A stretch of 64,000 bases of DNA from Cherax quadricarinatus (Eukaryota > Arthropoda > Malacostraca > Decapoda > Parastacidae), in the NCBI RefSeq assembly GCF_038502225.1, contig NW_027195368.1, positions 143,065 through 207,064 on the forward strand, written 5' to 3'. Positions within the stretch are counted from its first letter, which is position 1. Every line of letters starts with the position of its first letter. Made by a program: the position numbers and the translations under genes. A model generated the notes under the pieces. That model searched no databases and was not told the origin of the DNA. It saw nothing but the letters and a program-made list of their open reading frames with translations. This document shows positions 32,009 through 43,700 of this stretch, one piece after another.

Positions 32009-33840
32009 GGACAGAAAATCCTCTAACCTCCTCATCACTCAATGCACTTATATTTACTCTGTGCACCCTGCATATTTATGCAAGTACCTCCCATCCAACT
32101 CTCCACCAACACTGTTTCATGATCTGACCATGCTACTTCAATAGTTTTGTAATCGCACTACAACCCTGCAGAAAGATACACTCTATCTAACTCTGCATAC
32201 CCTCCACAAATGTATACTCTGTCTCCCCCACTTGCCCCTCGAATGCATCCTTAACCTAATATCTCAATAAATCTCATAGGGCCACCGACATAACCTGCCC
32301 CTTTCATCCACATCATTCTAATGTGACACAAAGTTCCAATCACCTCCCAAGCGCTGCCTCTCTCCGGTAATGCACGACAAACACAATGTCTCACACACAA
32401 ACTCCTGCTCACCTGGGTACGTTATTCTCTGCAGGCACATATACACACGTTTTCTCCCATCCACAACCATTCTATGTGCAACACCTCTTCCTCAATCACT
32501 TCTCTGCAAAAACAAATGGGCCTGCCTCCCACTCAATATACTCCACCTCCCCAACGGGCAGATGGTGGTTAATACCTGAAACCTCCATCTCCAACACCCT
32601 ACCCTCCTTAAAATTGTGCTCCTGAAGGAACACAACAACATCCACTCTAAATTTATTCAGAACATCTGACGCCATTCTTTACACTAATATACAAACCATT
32701 AACGTTTACTGTCATACACCAGAGGCCTATTAAAGTTTCCACCCCTGCCTCCTCTCTTCACTCTTCCGGGATGGGCACCAGAATGCGTGGGGACCACTTG
32801 TCACCTGCAATTTCTCCCTCCCTCTATCGGTGCCTCCTGTCATGGCCACCACTACCTCACCATCTGCCCATTTGCTTTCCCACCGCTGCGCATGCTAGGA
32901 CATCATCTGAATCTGATGCAGCGGCTCTTTCTGACAGGCGCATTCTCCATAGCTTGGTCTGGGATGCCTCTACAATGTGCCTCAACCTCCACTGTACACA
33001 GTGGTAATGATCTCAGATCTTTCAGTCACGCTGTCACCCCGTCGTCCGAATAGTTCTGTTGATGCAATTACGCTTCACCTCGTTCTACCACCTTCCAGGA
33101 GCAGCTACCTCACAGGCGGTGACAAGGACTTCAACTCACACTTTCTCCTCAATTTCCAAACACTTTTCCTGTACTTTGGAGCCAACCCGCATCTACTGGA
33201 GTAGCTTGACTGGTAATTGCCGCACTCTCACCTCTCCCCAGCCTTATGCCCCATCCAATTATCTCATCTACAGACGACCACGCCCTTCACGCCGTCGTTG
33301 ATCATCACCTGCTTCCCCGGTGAAGCAGATGTCTCCGCCCCTGGGCCAGGAGCTCGCTGCCACTTCCTCTACACTCCACTATGTGATCATTCCCCACATA
33401 GTCGCATGTACGCCTTGCCCCGTGGTGGTATGACACCATGACCTGTGTCCCAATCTCTTTTAGGCCACAAGACGGTATGGATGTCGGCAATGTCATTTTT
33501 AGGTTAAAATTCTCTGGCGGCTACCTGTGAGCACCTGTCACCTACTTACCATGCTGGGCCAAATGAACAGTTCCGCATTCTCAGAAACTTTTCTGATATC
33601 TGTCTCATCAGCTCTCAAACGGACATTACGCAGTTTAATCCATGTATAATGTCTGATACATCGATCATCCTCACATTACATATGTCAGCATCAAGACTTA
33701 CGTCCTGGAAAACGGCTGACCAACGACTCATAAAACCGTTGCTGAGAGCAGTTTCACAAAAATCTACGTGTCTGGTTCAACGCTACCATACACCTCCATC
33801 CAATGCCATACGTTCTGATGATTTTAGGTAGTAATACCTG

Positions 33841-34299
33841 GGCTAGTTGGCGTTATTGCTCCCACTGATAGTCTAACTACTGGCAGTGTTAATCCTGCTT
33901 CTATAACTGAACGCCATGTTGACTAATGGTAGTTCTCCTATTGACGACAGAGGCGTGATAAGCACCACCACACTACTGCAGTCATGGAACTGAAGTGCGC
34001 TTATGTGCAGGAGGCTCACGACCCTAGAGCGATGCAGACAATGGTTATATCTCATTTGCTAATTTACGGTGTCTGGTCAGCCCTGTGACCTCACCAAATT
34101 TTAGTAATAAGAGGAATACAGTTAGTCTGGAAGAGATGACATCTTGAATCTACCTTATGTGAACACTATTTCACATGTCGCTGGAGGATTGTAAAAATCA
34201 TGATGCAATACTTTGAGGTAAGCCATAAGCTCAAGGAGTCTCTCAGAGTGAGGATTGTGTTTCTATCCAGAAATCGATGAACATTCTGCGATTGGAGGT
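33841..34299. other. No gene seen
   Basis: Mixed-composition sequence with no homology to other parts of the window and no coding signal. Confidence 0.5.
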
Positions 34300-36600
34300 A
34301 GTTTGCCAACAAGAAAAAATAATGTCTGATTGTAAGATAAAGTCTCCAAACTAAGTTGAAATATCCAAAATGGAGACGTCTGAAGTAATTCTGAGTACTC
34401 TACTGTATTTTGAAGTGTTCCATTATATTTTGAATGTGCTCCAACGTAATTTGGAAATGTTCTAATGTTATCCTATAATCATTTTGTTCATATTACCGAA
34501 ATCGAGGGAATGTGACTGAAAATGTGATTTATATCATATCTTAGTTGGATGTGTTTAGGATATATTTATAAAAAAATGATGGTATGTTGAATGATGTTTT
34601 TGGAGTATCTGAATAGATTGTTGGTGTTTTTGGTAGTGTTCAAAGTAAAGTGAGTTGTCTATGTGTGTGTTAGGTGATCATAGAATCTGTGAATATCTTG
34701 TTACAGTGATTTAAGTGACTTGAGATGGTGATGATGCATCAGGATGTGGAAATGATTTGTGTGTTTGTTCTGAAGAGGTGTGTAGAGATGCAGGAGGGAT
34801 GAAGAATAGAGAGATGGAGAGTGGTATGGGGAGGTTGTATTAGAAATTTAATGAATATTGGGCGATTTTACTGAAAATAAAGGTAATGTGTAAATATTTC
34901 AAAAGAACAGAGATGTAGTGTTATGATGCATTGGAAAAGAATGAGGGTGTAGAAACATGTCGCAGTAGTTGGGCAGTGAGATGATTAGTTGTTGTGAGTA
35001 TATTATCAATTTATGTGAATACAAGGAAATGGGTATGGAGAGGATTATAATAGAATTTAGTAATGTATGAGGAATGTGCATTACATTTAAGATTCAGTAA
35101 AAGAAGGAGAAAATTTGTATCGAATAAATTGTGAATAAATTGCAAGTGATGAGGGTTGTGTATTGCTGTCGAACTAGTGATGCCGAAAATATTATATGTT
35201 GTTGTTGTGACTTTTTCTGATGAAATTGTTAAAACGATAGTAATTATTAGTGTTAGGGATGTTGGCGTTGTGGATGGGGTGTTGGGTTAGGTACTGTTGT
35301 CGAACTAGAGATACCTGAAAAAGGTTATTATGTTATATGCTCGTGTGTGTTTGGATTGTAGTTCATGTTTTTTTTTTGTATTCAAGGTTATATCTGTGTT
35401 GGAGGTGAGGTACTCATGAAATTGGTAATCGTCTTGCTATAGTGATTTAAGGATTTAGTGAAATCTGGTGTTAGTCTGTGATGATCTTAGTTTATGGCAG
35501 ATTCTTATATGTTTGACTGTATCTCAGTGGTGTTAGTAGTATTCAGGTGTATTTGAGAGTACTTCAAATGGTAAGCTTGAGACTATTCAAAGGTGTTTTT
35601 TCTTGAAGGTGTTCAAACGATGTGCAAGAGTATTTATGAAGGTGTTTTCTGGGAGTATTCATTGGTGATTTGGCTGTGTTCAAATGATGTTTTGGAGTAT
35701 TCAAAGGTAATTGATGGTGTTTTTGGTGTTGTTCAAAGTAAAGTGTTTGAGTTAGTTTTTTTGGATACTGTTGTAAAATCTGGAGAATGAGGGAGGAGTT
35801 TGGGGATGAGTTGTAATTTAATGAAATAATATAAGTGTAGATAAATCAGAGATGTCAAATCTATTTGGGAGTATTCAAAATTATATTTTGGAAGTGTTTC
35901 CAGTGTTGTTTGGAAAATGTTCAAAGGTATTTTTGTGAGTATTCAATGATTTATGAGAGTGCTTTGAAGGTGTTCCAAAGTAAGTGAGGTGTGTATGTGT
36001 GTATGTAGTGTGTGCATATTAACTCTGTAATATGTAAATTGTGTCTAGTGAATTGATTGAAAAGTGGTTATAAGTTGATGAATAGTTAAAACTAGAAAAA
36101 TTGTGGGTTATGATTAAAAATTGTGAGATGTTGGTGGGAGTGTGAGGCTTTGGGAGGGCGGGGAGAAGGGGTAAGCAGAGAAAGTTACTTGTGGGGGAGT
36201 AAATCTGAGATGTTATCTGGAGATCGATCAGTTAAGATTCGCCGGACTTTTTCTGATGAAATAGTTAAACGAGAAAATTATCTAGACTTGAGGAGAGGAA
36301 TCTTGTAAAGAAATTCGTGAATTGCTCTGCAAGTTAATGAAAAATGTGAATTATTTGCTATCCTAAGTTAAGAGTGGAAAATGTAATGTTTTCCATATGC
36401 TGTACATGAAATCTGTAATGCTGAGATGGTGACGCATTTAAGAAGATCCAGAACAAAATGCATAGAATTTTCTTCAAGAGAAAATATGTTGATTTTAGTC
36501 AATGAATTGCAATTTTTCAATGAATTTTTTGTAGGATGTATATGAAATACATTGGTTGTATAATAAATTATTGGTACATTGTGCATTAGCATTATCCTGC
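34300..36600. repeat. AT-rich region of degenerate short tandem repeats (TATTCAAAGGTGTTT type)
   Basis: Units of about 20-25 bp built on GTGTTCAAA / GAGTATTCAAAGGT recur at 34,390-34,460, 34,590-34,650, 35,530-35,760 and 35,870-35,985. A larger block (TTTTTGGTAGTGTTCAAAGTAAAGTG, in two pieces) is repeated near 34,630 and 35,725. GACTTTTTCTGATGAAAT is repeated at 35,207 and 36,246. Strong G/T bias on the plus strand. Open frames here are short and of repeat composition. Confidence 0.7.
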
Positions 36601-36770
36601 ATTTACTAGTTCAAGCCTGACAAGATTCAGCCTGTGGTCATCACGTGACGCCACCGATTACAGGATGAAGTCGACAAGATTCAGCCTCTGTGTGTGAGGT
36701 CATCGCTGACGTCACTGACCGCCGCCGAGTAAATACATGGGTGTGGTGACATCACACTTGTTTAGACTCA
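36601..36770 (-). repeat. Dispersed repeat, minus copy, with internal duplication
   Basis: Reverse complement of 23,868-23,964 over about 100 bp. ACAAGATTCAGCCTGTG and ACAAGATTCAGCCTCTG lie about 60 bp apart, so the unit is itself tandem, each with a GTCATCACGTGACG or GTCATCGCTGACGTCAC palindrome-like part. Confidence 0.8.
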
Positions 36771-36883
36771 GAAGAGAAAGTACCATGCCCTATAGAGGGT
36801 GTTCATTTGAATGCTTACCCCTAGAGGAGGGAATCCAAAACTTGGATCCATGAGATGGGAGGAGAAACACTGATACAAGGAGA

Positions 36884-39800
36884 TGATTAGATTAGATTTT
36901 GCCACCGAAGTGGCTAGTTTATTGTGCACCCCATATCCATCCTGTGACGATAGCGAGAGCATGGATACACAAAAGGCCTAGGAATCCAGCCCTAAAGGAG
37001 CACAGAATATATACAGGATTTATATCACAGATCGATAGTTCAGTTATCTGTTACAAGTAAATTTAGGAAATTTGCTTATATCTGGTATCTTATTTATTAA
37101 TAAGATATCTTGACATGTCACAGGTGTTATTATAATTGTCTGTCTCTGTATTCCCCAATAAGTGGACAATTAAGCACATAGTGTTCAAGACAGTGACCAT
37201 ATGCCTGATCACATAATTTACATTTAGTTTGATCATCATCTGTGTGTCTCCCAAACTGCCAGAAGTACTTGTAACCAAGCCTAAGCCTGCCATCACAACA
37301 TCAGTCAGTCTGTTCACATTGCAAGTTGCTCCATAAACATACTTATCTACGTTCATGTTATCATAGTGGGTTATAGATCTACTGTGGCTTCTAACTGCAT
37401 TCCTATAACAATCATCTTCATTATTTACTTCTCTCCTAATATTATTCCCACGCAGACACAGTTATACTCAAAGTTATATTCCATAAGCCCCCTCCTTCTG
37501 GATACTCTTCCTTGGCTAACATATCAACTACTGATGAGTATCCATGTGATGGGATCCATAGCAATTGTACACACCCTTTGTCCCTAATTTTGAGCATCTA
37601 TACCTGGCTTCAATGAGCATGTTGTTGAGTCATTATATGAGCCAAGAGCCTTCAATGATGACATAGAATCAGTAATGATGATAGAGTCAAGCTCAGTGTC
37701 ATAGGTTAGCTTTAGCGCACAGACTGCAAACAATCCAGCTTGCAGTGTAGACGCCCAGTTGTTATCTCTTATGCCTAACTCAACAATCATTATCGTTTTT
37801 AACTAGGAGGTGGAAGGCAACAAGAGCAGATGCAGCCTCGCCAGAAGACTCCTGTTTAGATCCATCAGTGTATATAACTTGTGATAACTATTACTACTAG
37901 CCAGGGTGGGAGAAATTTCTTCTGAGCAGTTGCTCTAACAAGAGATTTAAGGAAGGGATTACTAGCAATGAGCTTGGGAGGGACTTGTAGGTATGTGATA
38001 TTAAATGAACACATCTTCCATGGAGGGGTGAAATGCTCTTGTTGCCTACAGTGATACAGTTCATGCAGGTTATAAAACTTAATGCACTGCACGTTTTCAC
38101 AATCCATTTAGATCTGTGTATTACCTCTAGACACTTGGTAAGATTCACTGTGACAGTGTCTGGTCTGTTTCAACATTCCAATACTGAGCACAGTGTTAAT
38201 TTCTAACAACTTCTATCACTGATACTCAGAAATACCAAGCCCTTCCTCATGTTAAGAACTCTTTAAAGATCTGGGACAGCCAAGAATAATCCTGAGAGCC
38301 TATTTTGCATTAACTCCAAGGGTCGGAGGGAAACTTTCTAGCTAATATCAACATGGGAGCAGCATAATCAATTACACCAACATAGGCTATGTACATCATT
38401 CTCACGATTCTCACATTAGCACCATAGTTGGGATTGTGTAGCCAGCAACAGCTTTGAGAGCATTGAGCCTAGCTTTGCATTTCTTGTTTGTTGTGGTATA
38501 GTGGATTTGTTAAAGGTATATCTACACTAAGATATCTGTAAGTTTTAACGTAGCTAATGATTTCACCCTGCAAATAGATGGGTGGGGGATGTCGTTTGCT
38601 TGTTAATATCTCTTTTGTTTTAGAGGAAGATATTACGAGGCCTAGTCGATTACAAATTGCTTGAACTTCATTAAGAATGGTATCATCTTCTTATGCCTTG
38701 TTGTATGGATCATGATATCATCAGCACATTTATAGCATATAATATAGCAGAGGCAGGCAGAGCATTTAGGAGAGCATTAATCAGAATATTGGGCCAGCAT
38801 GACTAAGAACCCTCCCCTGCGGTGTACTAAAGACATTTCTTTAGAATCACTTCTGAAGCCTTGGTAAAGGACAGAGGATACTCTATTTGACAGGTATCCT
38901 ATTATCCAGCAGAGTAAGCTACCACCAATATTCATTTTGGCTAACGGGCGTAAAGTATAACTGTTCTGTTTGCAATATCAAATGCAGATTTTAGATCAAG
39001 AAAGCGGTAAACTAGTAGAAGTGTGCAGTGAGAAAGGTGAAATACAGTTCTGCACACTTTTACCTTCTTCAAGAACCCTTAGAGGCAGGAAGTTGATGTC
39101 TGATTCTGTAGTACAATCTGTTAAGCATCATTCTTTCAAAAGTTTTGCAAAGACAACTAGTTAAGGAGATCGGCCTAAATGTATCAGGGCTGTTGGGGCT
39201 TAGGATAGCATTAATGGAGACTATTGTCCAGGAAGTAGGAAGAACGCCCTCAATGTAACTGAGATTATACAGTGCCAATAAAGGGTTATCAGGCACGTGC
39301 CTTAGAGTTCTGGAGAATATCATAAGTTATACTCATCCTCCAGGAGCAGCTGATCGACCTTTGGTTAATGCATTATCTAACTATATCTAGTAAAGAGGCA
39401 ATCACTTCATCAATATTTTGGCTCATAAAATTAATCAGTTTCAACATTTTCAGAAGTACTCTCTGAAATTTTTCAATATGAGATGGAAGGCTTTCATGCC
39501 TGGGATGTTTTGGACCAGTCATTTATGTGAGGTCATTTGCTTTTTCAAGAGTGAAAGGGATGAGCAACATTGCCAGTCTTTTCCTGGTTATTTTATTTAT
39601 ACCTTCCAAGCCAAACTCAAAGGGGTGGACCTATTTAATCCACTAATAAACTGTTCCCATCTCCTGCTGCCAAGTTCTTCCTTTCTATTCCTTGCATTTG
39701 TTAGTGCAGCTTGGAACGTTCTGAGCAGGTCTGGGGTTCTACATTCACGGTATGCTTTACTAATCCTCCTAGCTGCATGTGTTAGATTAAGAGCCAGGAT

Positions 39801-39984
39801 CATTATAGCATTTACATTGGTTTTATTGTTATTTATAGTGGAGGGTTTTGTTTCCATTCTGCCCACTTGATCTGTGAGAACACTCTCTACAGTGGTAATT
39901 AAATCAACACAACTTAGACAGTGGGCCTGTAATTTATACCATTGATCCAAGTGTTAATAAAGGTCTCTGTGTTCTGGTTTATAA
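36884..39984 (-). mobile_element. Copy D of element A family: 5'-truncated, decayed
   Basis: Reverse-oriented copy running from the A-type 3' end (ATTAGATTTTGCCACC at 36,891) to a point in ORF2 equal to A residue about 230, where similarity stops at CTCTGTGTTCTGGTTT (39,965-39,984). It includes the RNase H region (37,870-37,590), the RT region with YADD altered (about 38,710-38,740) and the linker (39,950-39,597). About ten frame breaks. The terminal pentamer is repeated (GATTAGATTAG), showing the element tail is a short CTAAT-type repeat. Truncation at the 5' end is typical of incomplete reverse transcription. Confidence 0.93.
37090..39950 (-). pseudogene. Copy D ORF2 remnant
   Basis: Pieces readable in separate frames: TNARNRKEEL near 39,690; PDTFRPISLTSCLCKTFERM (39,190-39,130); RILLALYNLSYIEGV-type text near 39,260; an RNase H part with ELGIRDNNWASTLQ (37,785) and TDSMSSLKALG (37,680); the terminal VYGATCNVNRLTDVV (37,340-37,300). 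Missing bases relative to A occur singly and in small groups. No endonuclease remains. Confidence 0.88.
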
Positions 39985-40004
39985 TGTTTAATAGAGTTTA
40001 CTCT

Positions 40005-42700
40005 GGAGAGAGTTCCAGGGGTCAACGTCTCTGTGGCCCGGCTCCGTGACCAGGCTCGGTGGATCAGAGCCGATCAACCAGGCTGTTGCTGCTGGCTGCA
40101 CGCAAAACTAACGTACAGCCACAGCCCGGCTGATCCGGAACTGACTTTAGGTGCTTGTCCAGTGCCAGCTTGAAGATCGCTAGGGTCCGTTGGTAATCCC
40201 CTTTGTATGCTGGGAGGCAGTTGAACAGTCTCGCCCCGACACTTATTGTATGGTCTCTTAACGTGCTAGTGGATACCCTGCCGGCCAGGGATGGTATCGT
40301 CTGCCAAGTCTTTTGTTTTCGTAGAGAGTGATTTCAAAAGTTCGTACTAGTCCTCTAGGATTTTCCAGGTGTATATAATCATGTATTCCTCTCCTGCATT
40401 CCAGGAATACAGGTTATGAACTCTAATATTCTAATAATTGAGGTGTTTTATCTCCGCTATGCACGCTGTGAAAGTTCTCTGTACATTTTCTAGGTCTGCA
40501 ATTTCCTCCTGCTTTGGAAAGGTGCAGGCAGTAAAGTAGCAATATTCCAGCCTAGATAGAACAAGTGACCTGGGAAGAGTGTCATCATGGGCCTGGCCTC
40601 CTAGTTTTGAAGGTTCTCATTATCCATCCTGTCATTTTTCTAGCAGATGAATGGATACAATGTTATGGTCCTTGAAGGTGAGATCCTCCGACATGATCAC
40701 CTCCCACTGCCTTTTGACGTTGGTGTTTGCCATTTTGTGGCCAGAATTTGTTTTGTACTGATGAAGATTTAATTCTCATGCTTACCATATCTGAGTAATT
40801 GAAATTTCTCATCGTTGAACTCATATTGTTTTTCTGCAGCCCACTTGAAAGATTTGTTGATGTCCATTGAGCTTGGGTGTCTGCAATGGAAGATACTGTC
40901 ATGTAGATTCGGGTGTCATCTGCAAAGGAGGACACGGTGCTAAAGGCATGATATGAGGATGAGGAACAAGATGGGAGCGAAGTATTGTGCCTTGTGGAAC
41001 AGAGCTTTTCACTGTAGCTGCCTCGGACTTTACTCTGTTGACGACTACTCTGTGTTCTGTTAGTGAGAAATTATAGATCCATCGACCGACTTTTCCTGTT
41101 ATTCCTTTACCACGCGCTTAGGCACTATTACGCCATGGTCACACTTGTCGGGTTAGCTTTTGCAAAGTCTGTATATATTACACCTGCCTCTTTTTGTCTT
41201 CTAGTGCATTTAGGACCCATCTTGTTTTTTGGGGGTTTAATACGGGACGTTTTCTCGATTTTGATTTAGCATAGGAGAAAAAAATTTTTTTGGGTTTCTT
41301 TCGTTTTCATTTATGGTTTTTAGTTTTTCCCCACATTCCTGACCCCTAAAAATTTTTTTTAAACAAGTTAAAAGTTCCCTTTTCTCTGACCAGTTTCCCC
41401 CCGCATTTCGGATAAAATTGACCTCTTTTAGCCACCCCTGTTATTCTTTTTCGCCTGTAAAGGAGCGCCTGTCTCTTTTTTTTCTCCCCCTTTTTTTGGG
41501 AAGGAAAAAACCGTATGCATCAGTCCCAAACCGAGTTAATCTGTTCTAGGCATGTTGGGGTCTGTATTTTTTAGTATATTTTCCCCAGCTTATATCGGTT
41601 AGGACTTATTTACTTTCCCACTTGTTTTTTTTGAAGTTAAATTTTGGGTGAATGCTCTTTCGTGATTAATCTCATTTTGGTCTGGGGCCCCCAATTGACT
41701 GAACTTCAATTATGTTGTGATCTGAGTATATTTTTTTTTGTTAGGTGACATTTCTTATAAAGATCATCATTGTTAGTGAAATGAGGCCCATGTATTCCCC
41801 AGTCTAGTAGGCTCTATTTTTGCGGGTTTTAAAATTTGGGAATTTTTTGCAAGATTTAAAAGTTTCGGGGAGTGTGATTTTTCATCAGAGCTGCCTCCGG
41901 GGTGTTTTCCCAACAATATTATTTGCAATTTTCCCCTCCATTTTAGGTGCCTTAATTTGAAATCCCCAGGGCAAGATTTTGGGGGCAGGAGCGGGAAGGG
42001 TTTTTTCCAGACAGTGGTAAATTTTTTAACAGCTTTTCCTAAATTGGGATGTTGATCCGGGGTTTAGGATCCAAAAAAGCTAGGTTTTTTTCTGGTTTTA
42101 TTGCTAAAATTTTCCACTACATCTTTTGGGAGGCTTTTTAGCAGTTCTGTGAAAACAAGTGACTTGCAATGCGGGAACCCCCTTTTTGTCTTTTCACCCC
42201 TGTCACATCTGTATAGTTTGTAACCTGGGATCCATATTTCGTTGTCCGTGATCCTTTATGTGGGTCTCAGTGAAAGCCCGGAAATTGCCTTTGCCTCTGC
42301 AAGCAGTCCACGGGTGAAAGGTATTTTGTTGTTTGTTGCTGGCTTTAGACCCTGTTTTTTGGCCCCAAAAAAGAATTTTTCGGGCTGGTGGTATTGTTGG
42401 TACTGGGGGATTTTTTTCCGGGATTAGTATCTGTATCTGTTGGTTTTTTAGTGGGGCCATCGACTGTGGTTCCACTGCAGGAATGACGGGATTTGGGGAT
42501 TTTGCCATTTCCCCCCAGTTTTTTCCTTCCTGGCACAAAAAACCCTCCTTTGAGGGTTTTGGGCATGGTCTTAGTTCTTTGTTGTTGTTTTACTGCCCTT
42601 TGTGGGGGGGGTTTTTTGTTTTAGTAACTGTGGGCCCCCCGTGTCCATGCCCCCTCTCCATAGGATGGAAAGGTCGATAGGGTTTTTGCAGTTCGATGAA
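40005..42700 (-). mobile_element. LINE J copy, minus strand: endonuclease, RT and 3' end
   Basis: 3' end at about 40,005 (CTGGAGAGAGTTCCAGG), followed on the minus strand upstream by the C-terminal region (ARLFNCLPAYKG near 40,215), then RT with SFADDTRIYM (40,935-40,905). The endonuclease start near 42,280 has FTETHIKDH, and an ORF1 end lies near 42,540. From about 41,250 rightward the text is full of homopolymer runs and the frame is unreadable. Copies: 25,925-26,960, 27,000-28,650, 54,745-55,830. CR1/L2-like, no RNase H. Confidence 0.78.
40663..40935 (-). pseudogene. LINE J RT catalytic fragment
   Basis: 91 codons with SSFADDTRIYMTVSSIADTQ, the RT catalytic block, then a thumb region (NFNYSDMVSMRIKSSS). 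The upstream ILAPILF-type block is in another frame near 40,960-40,990. A fragment only. Confidence 0.82.
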
Positions 42701-43200
42701 CACGGGTTCCATGAGTCTGGCCCGGGGGAGAGGCATGGGATCCCATTTATCTTTTTGGGTCATTTGGCGTCAGGATAACATCAGATAGGCTTGTTTTAAA
42801 ACAAATTCTGGGCTCTCAAAAAAATTTTTTTGATATGACTTCAGTCTGGTTGGCCAAAACGAGTCATATTGGGATTAGTGCTACCATTTTTTTGTGTCAT
42901 GTGTAGGACCCATCTTGTTTAAGTAAGGGCCCAATACTGATGTTGTTCTGACTTATTTATAAAGGGAGAAAAAATACTTTGGTTTCTTTCGATTTCATTT
43001 ATGGCTTTAGTTCTTCCGTGATTCGCTCATAAGATTCCTTTATTTAATTGATTTTTCTCTGCCCAGTGTCTCCACACATTTAGATACATTGCCCTTTTTT
43101 AGCCACTTGTTATTTTTTTCGTGCCTGTAAAGGAGCGCCTGTCTTTTCTTTTTTTACATCTACTCTTCTTTTTTTCTTGGGGAATGCCGGCATCTTCAGG
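41200..43200 (+). repeat. Direct duplication inside LINE J region
   Basis: 41,205-41,500 and 42,895-43,175 are the same sequence (TAGGACCCATCTTGTTT, then TTGGTTTCTTTCG, then GGAGCGCCTGTCT), about 1,690 bp apart in direct orientation. Either a second LINE J fragment is adjacent or the assembly has repeated a block. Confidence 0.75.
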
Positions 43201-43339
43201 GCCCCCGGCGGGAACCCAACATTAGTATTTACATGATCCCCCAAATTTTTTCCCACCGTTAACCCCCCGGTAGGGCCCATAAGCACACTAACCCCATGTT
43301 TGGTATTAAAAATTTTCCCCTCTTATTTAAGTTAAACTT

Positions 43340-43690
43340 AGCCAAACTCTCTGGGTTAATTTTTTGGGGCATACTGGAATTATCAGATTTTAAAATGACA
43401 AGTATTTTAGTATCCCAAGTCACCCCCAGCACATTACTGCATACAGGCACTCAACCCATGGACCCATTTTTATTGATTCCTCAAATGGACTAATTACTTT
43501 CCTTTCCCCCTAAGCATAAACCTATTTTCCCCGGGGTTTAATTTAGGGGCATACTGGAATTTTGGATTTTAAAATAAAAAGATCTTCAGTGTCCCAAGTC
43601 AGCCCCAGCACAACTGCATATGGGCACTTCAACCCAGGGCTATCCATATTTATTGATCCTAAAAAATGCACAATTATTTTCCCTTCCTCA
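43340..43690 (+). repeat. 180-bp tandem duplication
   Basis: GGGGCATACTGGAAT at 43,366-43,380 recurs exactly 180 bp later (43,546-43,560). TCCCAAGTCA.CCCCAGCAC and the ACTCAACCCA part also recur in register. Two copies, diverged mainly by short indels. Confidence 0.85.
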
Positions 43691-43700
43691 CATCCTTGCA

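Larger units (their letters stand above)
29440..33840 (-). mobile_element. Decayed L1/Tx1-like LINE, minus strand
   Basis: Right to left: an ORF1-like part (33,840 to about 32,900) with a knuckle-like CDYVGNDHIVEC near 33,400. Then an APE endonuclease with FLQEH near 32,616 and WSDHE near 32,122. Then a long linker cut by a SINE (31,727-32,008). Then RT with GYVDDTT at about 30,412-30,432 and downstream text like the L1/Tx1 connection (HIAASVPLTEARALWEF). The plus strand is strikingly C-rich and G-poor. Stops and frameshifts throughout. Clade assignment rests on the YVDD and the tail and is tentative. Confidence 0.68.

Noticed and set aside
36768..36962. Host exon next to copy D
   Set aside because: The frame is antisense of the element A 3' UTR.
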